DNA from: Aurantimonas sp. 22II-16-19i
Lineage (GTDB): Bacteria > Pseudomonadota > Alphaproteobacteria > Rhizobiales > Rhizobiaceae
DNA: 64,000 bases
Assembly: GCF_002088275.1 (NCBI RefSeq)
Contig: NZ_AQQS01000001.1
Span: 372,001 to 436,000, forward strand
Reading direction: 5' to 3'
The position numbers and the translations under genes were made by a program. The notes beneath the pieces are model-generated. The model was not told the origin of the DNA. It saw nothing but the letters and a program-made list of their open reading frames with translations, and searched no databases. Shown here in pieces: positions 57,328-64,000 of the stretch (its first letter is position 1; each line of letters begins with the position of its first letter).

Positions 57328-58905
57328 TCAGCCGCCCTGCCGCGCCAAACGTGCCGCCCTTCGCGCCCTCGCCTCGTCGATGTCGTCGAGCCGGACGTCG
57401 GGGAGCTTGGTCCGCCAGCTCGTGCCGGCGATGGTCACCACTCGGTTGCCGCGGAAGTCGCGGTCGGCCTTGATCAGCCCGCGCTCGTCCATGAAGGACA
57501 ACAGGAACCGTCCGCGCGAGGGCGAATGGCTGCCATAGGCCCTCGCGAGCGCCTCGTCCGAGGGGCATTCCGCCTCGTCCCGCGCAGCCCGGGCGAGCAT
57601 CATGAAGACGCCCTGCATCTCCTCCGGCAACTCGCCGGCCCGCTCGATCACCACCTGCCATTCCGGATCGTCGGTGGCCTCGCCAATGCCGGCCCGCGCC
57701 AGGGAGAGCCGGCGGCGGAAGGCGGTCATGTCGGTGGCGGCGCCGGAGATGCGCTTCAGCCGGCAATGGGTGAGGAACTCCTGATAGAGCACCGGCACCG
57801 GCCGGAAGGCGGCTTCGGGATCCTGAAGCATTTCGGCGAAGATGGCATCGACGGCCGCCATCCGCTCCTCGGCCGAGCGCGGATCCTCGTCCTCGACCGG
57901 CTCGGAGACCGACGGGCTCTGGCTGACCCGTTCAAGGATCGCCCGCGTCGGCACGGCGGTGCTCGCCGGGTCGATCCGCGGTGCCGGCGGCGGCGGCGGG
58001 AAGCCGGGCGTCGCCCGCCGCGCCTGGCGGCGCTCCGCCTCCTCTTCCTCCGGACTTGCGGTGAAGACGAGATCGGCGAGGTCTTCGGGCGCGAGTTCCG
58101 GCAGCGGCGCGAGCGTCGGCCGGCCGGCCTTGGAATGGGTCTCGGTCGTGCCGATGCGGATCGGCACCGGGCGGCGGTAGAGCGCCGGCCCGAGCGCCAC
58201 GAATTCGCCGGTGTTCAAGTCGCGGAACCGCTCGGCGGCGCGGCGGTCCATGCCGAGGAGGTCGGCGGCGCGGGCCATGTCGATGTCGAGGAAGGTGCGG
58301 CCCATCAGGAAGTTCGAGGCTTCCGCGGCGACGTTCTTGGCGAGCTTGGCGAGGCGCTGGGTGGCGATGACGCCGGCCAGGCCGCGCTTGCGCCCGCGGC
58401 ACATCAGGTTGGTCATCGCGCCGAGCGAGGCCTTGCGCGCCTCGTCCGAATGCTCGCCCGACATCGAAGGCGCAAAGAGATGCGCCTCGTCGACGGCGAT
58501 CAGCATCGGAAACCAGAGGGCGCGGTCGGCCTCGAAGAGCCCGTTGAGGAAGGCCGCCGCACAGAGCATCTGCACCTCGGCGTCGAGGCCCTCGAGATTG
58601 AGGACGACGGACGCACGATGCTGGCGGATGCGGCCGGCGATGCGGGTCAGTTCGGCGGGCGTCCGGTTGGCGTCGACGACGACGTGGCCGTATCTCTCCG
58701 CCAACGTGACGAAATCGCCCTCGGGGTCGACGATCGCCTGCTGGACATGGCCGGCGCTGCGCTCCAGCAGGCGGCGAAGCAGATGCGACTTGCCGGAGCC
58801 GGAATTGCCCTGGACGAGAAGGCGCGTCGACAGGAGTTCCTCGAGGTCCAGTTCGGCCGGCTCACCGTTGTGGGTCGTGCCGAGATCGACGGCGACGGTC
58901 ATCAT
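57328..58905 (-). CDS. HerA-like (DUF87) ATPase
   Basis: A 525-residue protein with a HerA/FtsK-type ATPase domain in its first half: Walker A VQGNSGSGKSHLLRRLLE, Walker B WFPMLIAVDEAHLFAP, and RGRKRGLAGVIATQRLAKLAKNV. A Pro-rich linker (GFPPPPPAPR) and a helical C-terminal half follow, ending WRTKLPDVRLDDIDEARARRAARLARQGG. HerA proteins act in DNA end processing with NurA and in some defence systems; no NurA, SIR2 or nuclease gene lies beside it, and stand-alone copies are frequent in rhizobia. ATG 58905 or 58902. Confidence 0.85.
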   Translation of the reverse strand: MMTVAVDLGTTHNGEPAELDLEELLSTRLLVQGNSGSGKSHLLRRLLERSAGHVQQAIVDPEGDFVTLAERYGHVVVDANRTPAELTRIAGRIRQHRASVVLNLEGLDAEVQMLCAAAFLNGLFEADRALWFPMLIAVDEAHLFAPSMSGEHSDEARKASLGAMTNLMCRGRKRGLAGVIATQRLAKLAKNVAAEASNFLMGRTFLDIDMARAADLLGMDRRAAERFRDLNTGEFVALGPALYRRPVPIRIGTTETHSKAGRPTLAPLPELAPEDLADLVFTASPEEEEAERRQARRATPGFPPPPPAPRIDPASTAVPTRAILERVSQSPSVSEPVEDEDPRSAEERMAAVDAIFAEMLQDPEAAFRPVPVLYQEFLTHCRLKRISGAATDMTAFRRRLSLARAGIGEATDDPEWQVVIERAGELPEEMQGVFMMLARAARDEAECPSDEALARAYGSHSPSRGRFLLSFMDERGLIKADRDFRGNRVVTIAGTSWRTKLPDVRLDDIDEARARRAARLARQGG

Positions 58906-59118
58906 CTGCCTTTCGGGTGGATCGGGCGAGGGTTCGGCGGAGGGGCGCGAGGCACGCCGGGGCGGCGATCAGCGCCATGGACAAACTAGCACGCCGAGGT
59001 GTGACATGACGGTCGCAGATGCGGCTGTCCACAGAATCGCTGGCCTATCATGTCGAGATCCCATGGTGAATTCGCGCCGAACAAGGCGTGCCAGATACCA
59101 GCGAAGCACCCACCATGC

Positions 59119-60405
59119 TCACCCCACCAAAATCACCCTGCAGTCGTTGACGTTGGTATGGGTCGGGCCGGGCTGCAGCAGATCGCCGATCGTGGCGAAG
59201 AAGCCGGTCGAGTCGTTGTCCGCCAGCGCCGCGGCGGGGTCGATGCCGGCGGCTCGCGCCCGCTGCAGCGTCGAGGAGAGGACGAAGGCGCCGGCCGGGT
59301 CGGTGGCGAGGCCGGTGCCCCCGTCGGTGCCGTCGGTGTCGCCGGAGAGCGCGGCGATGCCGTCCGCCCCGTCGAGAGCGACAGCAAGGGCCAGGGCGTA
59401 TTCCTGGTTCGGACCGCCCTTCCCCTCGCCGCGGATCGTCACCGTGAGTTCGCCGCCGGACAGGATCGCCAGCTTTTCGCCGCGCGCCCTGGCGTCCAGC
59501 GCGAGGCGGGCATGCTCGGTGGCGACCTCTCGCGCCTCGCCCTCGACGTCGGCGCCGAGGTTCAGCACCTCGTAGCCGGCCGCCCGCGCCGCCCGCTCCG
59601 CCGCCGCCAGCGCCTCGGCGGGCGTCGCCACGATGGTGAACTGCGCGCCGTCGAAGGCCGCATCGCCCGGCTTCGGGCTCTCGTTCGCCGGATCGTCCAG
59701 CGCCGCCCGGCAGCTCTCCGGCAGCGCGATGGCGCGTCGTTCGACGATGGCCCGGGCGTCGGCCAGCGTCGTTCTGTCGGGTACGGTCGGGCCGGAGGCG
59801 ATGACGCTCGGATCGTCGCCGGGGACGTCCGAGATCGCCAGCGTCACCAGCCGCGCGCCGCCGGCCCGCGCCGCGGCGGCGAGCCGTCCGCCCTTGATCC
59901 GCGACAGGTGCTTCCTGACGCAGTTGATCTCGTCGATCCCGGCGCCGCTCCGCAGGAGCGCCTTCGTCACCGCCTGCTTGTCGGCGAGCGACACGCCCGG
60001 CGCCGGCGCCAGCCAGTTGGCGGACCCGCCGCCGGAGATCAGCGCCAGCACCAGGTCGTCCGGCCCGGCGCCGGCGGCGAGTTCCAGGACCGCCCGCGTC
60101 GCCGCGAGCCCCGCCTCGTTCGGCAGCGGATGGCCCGCCTCGACCACCCGGATCGGCGCGGCGGGAAGCGCGTAGCCGTCGCGGGTCACCGCGATGCCGA
60201 TGATCCGCCCGGGCTCGAGGCCCCGGTCGTAATGGGCGACGGCAGCGGCGGCCATGGATGCCGCCGCCTTGCCGGCGGCCAGGACGACGACCCGCCCCGC
60301 CGGCGGCTCGGGGAGATGGGCGGGAAGGATCGCCTTCGGATGCGCCGCATCGACGCAGGCGTCGAATATCTCGTTCAGAACCCGCCTGACCCGTGCCTCT
60401 TCCAT
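59119..60405 (-). CDS. Glycerate 2-kinase (MOFRL family)
   Basis: Phosphorylates D-glycerate, in the serine-cycle/glyoxylate or hydroxypyruvate pathways. The 428-residue protein has the DUF4147 N-terminal half (VVLAAGKAAASMAAAAV, VVEAGHPLPNEAG, LALISGGGSANWLAPAPG, NCVRKHLSRIKGGRLA) and the C-terminal MOFRL domain (LSGGELTVTIRGEGKGGPNQEYALALA, SGDTDGTDGGTGLATDP). The ATG at 60405 with GAGAG upstream was preferred over 60492. Also named gckA or ttuD. Divergent from cydA. Confidence 0.93.
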   Translation of the reverse strand: MEEARVRRVLNEIFDACVDAAHPKAILPAHLPEPPAGRVVVLAAGKAAASMAAAAVAHYDRGLEPGRIIGIAVTRDGYALPAAPIRVVEAGHPLPNEAGLAATRAVLELAAGAGPDDLVLALISGGGSANWLAPAPGVSLADKQAVTKALLRSGAGIDEINCVRKHLSRIKGGRLAAAARAGGARLVTLAISDVPGDDPSVIASGPTVPDRTTLADARAIVERRAIALPESCRAALDDPANESPKPGDAAFDGAQFTIVATPAEALAAAERAARAAGYEVLNLGADVEGEAREVATEHARLALDARARGEKLAILSGGELTVTIRGEGKGGPNQEYALALAVALDGADGIAALSGDTDGTDGGTGLATDPAGAFVLSSTLQRARAAGIDPAAALADNDSTGFFATIGDLLQPGPTHTNVNDCRVILVG

Positions 60406-60481
60406 CGCTCTCGCCGTTCCCTTGATGCCCCGAAAATGCATGGCTGCAATAGCACGAATGTCATCCGCAGCGCTCTTCGCC

Positions 60482-60495
60482 GCATTGCGCAATGC
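60482..60495. promoter_or_regulatory. 14-base palindrome upstream of cydA
   Basis: GCATTGCGCAATGC is a perfect palindrome 49 bases before the cydA start, in the divergent region shared with the glycerate kinase gene. It does not match an FNR/Anr box (TTGAT-N4-ATCAA). It may bind an unknown regulator of the oxidase. Confidence 0.45.
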
Positions 60496-60544
60496 CTAGA
60501 TTGAGTGCAAACCAAACCCGACCAAAACAACCGGGAGCCATCCC

Positions 60545-61963
60545 ATGTTCGAGGGCTTCGACCCAGTCAACCTGGCCCGTTTCCAGTTCGCCTTCACCGT
60601 CTCGTTCCACATCATCTTCCCGGCCTTCACCATCGGCCTCGCCTCCTATCTGGCGGTACTGGAAGGCCTGTGGCTGGCGACCGGCAAGCCGGTCTACATG
60701 GACACCTTCAAGTACTGGGTGAAGATCTTCGCCGTGTCCTTCGGCATGGGCGTCGTCTCGGGCATCGTGATGAGCTACCAGTTCGGCACGAACTGGTCGG
60801 TGTTTTCGGACAAGACGGGTCCGATTCTCGGTCCCCTGATGGGCTACGAGGTCCTCTCGGCCTTCTTCCTCGAGGCCGGCTTCCTCGGCATCATGCTGTT
60901 TGGCCAGAAGAAGGTCGGCAACAAGCTGCATTTCTTCGCGACCGTCGTCGTCGCGATCGGCACGCTGTTCTCGGCCTTCTGGATCCTGTCGGTGAACAGC
61001 TGGATGCAGACACCGCAGGGCTACGGCATCAATGCGGACGGGCAGTTCGTTCCCGAGGACTGGTGGGCGATCGTCTTCAACCCGTCCTTCCCTTACCGCC
61101 TCGTCCACATGGTGCTCGCCGCCTATCTCACCACGGCCTTCGTCGTCGGCGGCGTCGGCGCGTTCCACCTCCTGCGGAACCGCTACAATGCCAGCGCGCG
61201 GACGATGTTCTCGATGGCGCTCTGGATGGCGACGATCGTCGCGCCGCTGCAGATCGTCGCCGGCGACTTCCATGGCGTCAACACGCTGGAGCACCAGCCG
61301 GCGAAGGTCGCGGCAATGGAGGGGCATTTCGAGACCAACACGGACCATGCGATGCCCCTCACCCTGTTCGGCATCCCGAACATGGAGACGGGCCGGACCG
61401 ACTACGCCCTCGACATTCCCTATCTCGGCTCGCTGATCCTCACCCACAGCCTCGACGGCGTTGTGCAAGGCCTGAAGGAGTTCCCGCGCGACCAGTGGCC
61501 GAACTCCACCGTCGTCTTCTGGACGTTCCGGGTGATGGTGGCGATCGGCTTCGCCATGCTCGGCATCGGCCTGTGGTCGCTGTGGAAGCGGTTCCGCGGA
61601 TCGCTCTATGAATCCTCGTGGCTGCAGCGGACGATGATCCTGATGTCGCCGGCCGGCTTCGTCGCCGTCCTCTGCGGCTGGGTGACCACCGAGATGGGCC
61701 GCCAGCCCTTCACGGTCTATGGCCTCTTGCGCACCGCCGAGAGCCACTCGCCGATCAGCGCGCCGGCCGTCGGCGCCTCGCTCGTCGCCTTCATCGTGGT
61801 CTATTTCCTGCTGTTCGGCGCCGGAACCTTCTACATCCTGCGCCTGATGGGCAAGGCACCGACCCCCTACGAAGACGACACCCCGCACCAGCCGACGCGA
61901 ACCGCCGGCATCACTCCCGCCCCCTCCCTGGAGGGGCGCAGGGTCCCGGACCCGGCGGAATAG
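60545..61963 (+). CDS. cydA: Cytochrome bd-type (CIO-like) ubiquinol oxidase subunit I
   Basis: The haem-carrying quinol-oxidising subunit. The 472-residue protein starts FEGFDPVNLARFQFAFTVSFHIIFPAFTIG with the haem-ligand His, has about nine membrane helices, GMGVVSGIVMSYQFGTNWS, a short Q-loop with PLQIVAGDFHGVNTLEHQPAKVAAMEG, and GWVTTEMGRQPFTVYGLLRTAESHSP. GRQPF in place of GRQPW and the short Q-loop are features of the cyanide-insensitive (CIO) subgroup, so cioA would also be a valid name. ATG 60545 with GGGAG upstream. Confidence 0.95.
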   Translation: MFEGFDPVNLARFQFAFTVSFHIIFPAFTIGLASYLAVLEGLWLATGKPVYMDTFKYWVKIFAVSFGMGVVSGIVMSYQFGTNWSVFSDKTGPILGPLMGYEVLSAFFLEAGFLGIMLFGQKKVGNKLHFFATVVVAIGTLFSAFWILSVNSWMQTPQGYGINADGQFVPEDWWAIVFNPSFPYRLVHMVLAAYLTTAFVVGGVGAFHLLRNRYNASARTMFSMALWMATIVAPLQIVAGDFHGVNTLEHQPAKVAAMEGHFETNTDHAMPLTLFGIPNMETGRTDYALDIPYLGSLILTHSLDGVVQGLKEFPRDQWPNSTVVFWTFRVMVAIGFAMLGIGLWSLWKRFRGSLYESSWLQRTMILMSPAGFVAVLCGWVTTEMGRQPFTVYGLLRTAESHSPISAPAVGASLVAFIVVYFLLFGAGTFYILRLMGKAPTPYEDDTPHQPTRTAGITPAPSLEGRRVPDPAE

Positions 61964-61973
61964 GAGAACGGAC

Positions 61974-62975
61974 ATGGATTTCGCAGTCCTCTGGGCGTTC
62001 CTCATCGCCTTTGCCGTCGTCGCCTATGTCATCCTAGACGGCTTCGATCTCGGCACCGGCATCCTGTTTCCGTTCCTCGGCCGCCACGAGAACCGCGACA
62101 CGGCGATGAATTCCGTCGCGCCGATCTGGGACGGCAACGAGACCTGGCTGGTGCTCGGCGGCGGCGGCCTCTTCGCCGTCTTCCCGCTGGCCTATGCGAT
62201 CATCATGCCGGCACTCTATGCGCCGATCATCGCCATGCTCCTGGCGCTGATCTTCCGGGGCGTCGCCTTCGAATACCGGTTCAAGACGGTGCGCGGCCGC
62301 TGGATGTGGGACGTCTCGTTCTTCATCGGCTCGCTCACCGCCGCCTTCTGCCAGGGCATCGCCCTCGGCACCCTGGTGCAGGGGATCGAGGTCGAGGGCC
62401 GCGCCTATGCCGGCGGCTGGTTCGACTGGCTGACGGCCTTCTCGCTGGCGACGGGCGCCGCGGTCGTCGTCGGCTATGCGCTGCTCGGCGCGACCTGGCT
62501 GGTGATGAAGACCGAGGGCGACGTCCACGACATCGCCCGGCGCTACGCCTATGTCCTCGCCGTCGGGACGCTCGGCGCGATCGGCGGCGTCAGCCTGTGG
62601 ATGCCGTTCCTGCAGCCGGAGTTCTATTCGCGCTGGTTCGCCAGCCTTCCCCAGTTCATGACGGTCGCCTGGGTTCCGGTGCTTCTCGTCGTGGTCGCGA
62701 TCAGCCTCTTCCAATCGCTGGCGACGGGCAAGCATCATCGCCCGTTCCTCTCGGCCCTCGCGCTGTTCGTCCTCTGCTTCGTCGGACTGGGAATCAACTT
62801 CTATCCGAACATCATTCCGCCGGACGTCACGATCTGGCAGGCGGCGGCGCCGGAATCGAGCCTGATCTTCCTGCTCGTCGGAGCTGCGGTGCTGATCCCG
62901 ACCATCCTGATCTATACGGGCTTTGCCTACTGGATCTTCCGCGGCAAGGTGCGTGAGGGAGAGGGCTACCATTGA
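61974..62975 (+). CDS. cydB: Cytochrome bd-type ubiquinol oxidase subunit II
   Basis: The 333-residue partner of subunit I, with about eight membrane helices. It begins MDFAVLWAFLIAFAVVAYVILDGFDLGTGILFPFLG and contains WDGNETWLVLGGGGLFAVFPLAYA and RGVAFEYRFK, the standard CydB blocks. Starts 10 bases after cydA with GGAG upstream. Its stop overlaps the TTG start of the DUF2474 subunit gene. Confidence 0.96.
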   Translation: MDFAVLWAFLIAFAVVAYVILDGFDLGTGILFPFLGRHENRDTAMNSVAPIWDGNETWLVLGGGGLFAVFPLAYAIIMPALYAPIIAMLLALIFRGVAFEYRFKTVRGRWMWDVSFFIGSLTAAFCQGIALGTLVQGIEVEGRAYAGGWFDWLTAFSLATGAAVVVGYALLGATWLVMKTEGDVHDIARRYAYVLAVGTLGAIGGVSLWMPFLQPEFYSRWFASLPQFMTVAWVPVLLVVVAISLFQSLATGKHHRPFLSALALFVLCFVGLGINFYPNIIPPDVTIWQAAAPESSLIFLLVGAAVLIPTILIYTGFAYWIFRGKVREGEGYH

Positions 62976-63112
62976 CCCCGGACGACGTCGAACGCGAGAC
63001 CGGCGAGCGCCCGGCCTGGCAACGCTGGGTGTGGTTCGCCGTGCTGTGGCTGGCGGGCATCGGCTTCATCGGAGCCGTGGCGCTCACCATCCGCCTCGCT
63101 CTGGTCGGCTGA
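62972..63112 (+). CDS. DUF2474 small subunit of the bd oxidase
   Basis: A 46-residue single-helix membrane protein: an acidic start (M)TPDDVERETGERPAWQRW, then VWFAVLWLAGIGFIGAVALTIRLALVG. DUF2474 proteins follow cioAB genes and are thought to play the CydX role of stabilising the oxidase. It begins with a TTG overlapping the cydB stop (CATTGA) and has GAGGGAGAGGG upstream, so it is translationally coupled. It is too short for most ORF callers. Confidence 0.82.
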   Translation: MTPDDVERETGERPAWQRWVWFAVLWLAGIGFIGAVALTIRLALVG

Positions 63113-63213
63113 ATCGCCCCTGCCTCACTCGCGACCGTCTCGCCTGCTGCGGTAAGCTGGCATTCGCTTTGTCCGGTTAGTCTCTGTCCGTGCAATGGCG
63201 AGCGGAGAGACCG

Positions 63214-64000
63214 ATGGACAGGCAGGCGATCCGGTGGGCGATCATCGGAACCGGGGGCATTGCCCGCCGCTTCGCATCGGATCTGCGCTTCTCCCGTACC
63301 GGCACCCTCGTTGCCGTAGGCGGCAGATCGCCGGAGAAGGCGGCGGGCCTTGCGGCGGCGGCCGGTGCCGCGGTCTCCGGCGCGATCGAGGCGGTCATCG
63401 CGCGGCCGGACGTCGATGCCGTCTATGTCGCGACGCCCAATGCCGCCCATGTCGAGCTCGCCCTGAAGGTGCTGGCCGCCGGCAAGCCGGTGCTCGTCGA
63501 AAAGCCGCTGGCGACGAGCGCGGCGGGCGCCCGCGCCATCGCCGAGGCCGCCGGGGACGCCGGGCTGCTCGCCATGGAGGCAATGTGGATGCGCTTCACG
63601 CCGGGGATCGTCCGGCTGAAGCAGCTGGTCGACGCGGGCGCGATCGGCGAGATCCGGCGGATCGAGGCGGGCCTCGCCTATGCATCTCGCTACGCTCCCG
63701 ACGACCCGCTCTTCGATCCGGTGTCCGGCGGCGCTCTCCTCGACCTCGCCGTCTATCCCGCCTCGCTCGCCGTCCATCTCGCAGGTCCCGCCGATGCGAC
63801 CGCCGGGCAGCTCCGGCGCTATCCGAACGGCGCCGTCGCGGCCGCGACGCTCGCCACCCGCCATGGCGACGTTCTCGCCGGCCTGAGCTGCGGCCTCGAC
63901 GCCGAGGGACCGAACGAAGCCGCAATCACCGGCACCGCGGGGGTGATCGCCCTCCACCGCTCGATGCTCTGCCCGCCGATGCTGTCACTGCGCAAGATGC
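63214..64000 (+). CDS. Gfo/Idh/MocA-family oxidoreductase (3' end cut by window edge)
   Basis: An NAD(P)-dependent sugar or sugar-derivative dehydrogenase. The 262 residues present show the Rossmann start RWAIIGTGGIARRFASDL, the DAVYVATPNAAHVELALKVLAAGKPVLVEKPLA block with the family EKP lysine, AMWMRFTPGIVRLKQLVDAGAIGEI, and SGGALLDLAVYPASLAVHL in the C-terminal domain. ATG at 63214 with GGAGAG upstream. About a quarter of the protein is beyond the window. Substrate not deducible. Confidence 0.92.
   Translation, partial: MDRQAIRWAIIGTGGIARRFASDLRFSRTGTLVAVGGRSPEKAAGLAAAAGAAVSGAIEAVIARPDVDAVYVATPNAAHVELALKVLAAGKPVLVEKPLATSAAGARAIAEAAGDAGLLAMEAMWMRFTPGIVRLKQLVDAGAIGEIRRIEAGLAYASRYAPDDPLFDPVSGGALLDLAVYPASLAVHLAGPADATAGQLRRYPNGAVAAATLATRHGDVLAGLSCGLDAEGPNEAAITGTAGVIALHRSMLCPPMLSLRKM

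Overview
The window is about 64 kb of GC-rich (high-60s percent) alphaproteobacterial chromosome. Gene order (tlpA / argH / lptM-like / lysA / DUF4175, HIG1 / cobalamin adenosyltransferase / etfB / etfA / hbd, sdhE-mfd divergent from recG), red-type RuBisCO with CbbX, and a zeaxanthin-glucoside carotenoid cluster all point to the Hyphomicrobiales (Rhizobiales). An Aurantimonadaceae-like organism fits, but the family is inferred. No rRNA, tRNA, CRISPR array, insertion sequence or prophage was recognised.

Layout. 1-7.7 kb: urease genes on the minus strand (hupE/ureJ, ureB, ureC, ureE, ureF running off the left edge), interrupted by four plus-strand genes: two small exported proteins, then a PruR-like pterin-binding protein coupled to a GGDEF diguanylate cyclase. 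ureA, ureD and ureG are not in the window. 8-10 kb: a small exported protein and a class-III aminotransferase, then 0.9 kb of palindromic repeats. 10.8-17.6 kb: DUF4175 membrane protein, lysA, an LptM-like lipoprotein, argH, and a divergent TlpA thioredoxin. 17.6-19.3 kb: ohrR/ohr peroxide-defence pair with two palindromic operators, a frameshifted AbrB-type antitoxin and an inverted-repeat element. 19.3-24.1 kb: hbd, etfA, etfB, pduO-type adenosyltransferase, HIG1 protein, EamA exporter. 24.4-27.7 kb: soluble PAS-MCP, K+ channel-like protein, hypothetical protein. 27.9-34 kb: mfd, sdhE, recG.

34-37.1 kb is a variable locus between recG and glsA: an AT-richer HEPN-like gene, a truncated BrnT toxin with an HTH partner, and 1.7 kb of assorted palindromic repeats without a convincing gene. 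37.1-48.5 kb: glutaminase, then a complete minus-strand Calvin-cycle operon cbbF-P-T-A-L-S-X-E, divergent from the LysR regulator cbbR. 48.5-56.5 kb: idi2/fni, crtE, crtZ and the overlapping crtX-Y-I-B operon; together these should make zeaxanthin and its glucosides from IPP/DMAPP. No ketolase (crtW) was seen. 56.5-64 kb: DUF2585 protein, HerA-like ATPase, glycerate 2-kinase, a CIO-type cytochrome bd oxidase (cydA-cydB plus a 46-residue DUF2474 subunit started at TTG), and the 5' part of a Gfo/Idh/MocA oxidoreductase.

Together the genes describe a pigmented, aerobic organism with autotrophic CO2-fixing potential, urea use, and a cyanide-insensitive-type terminal oxidase. The most notable points are the PruR/diguanylate-cyclase pair and exported proteins lodged in the split urease cluster, the HEPN gene in a repeat-rich hot spot, two decayed toxin-antitoxin loci that both abut palindromic elements, and a hexanucleotide tandem repeat forming the ohrR leader.
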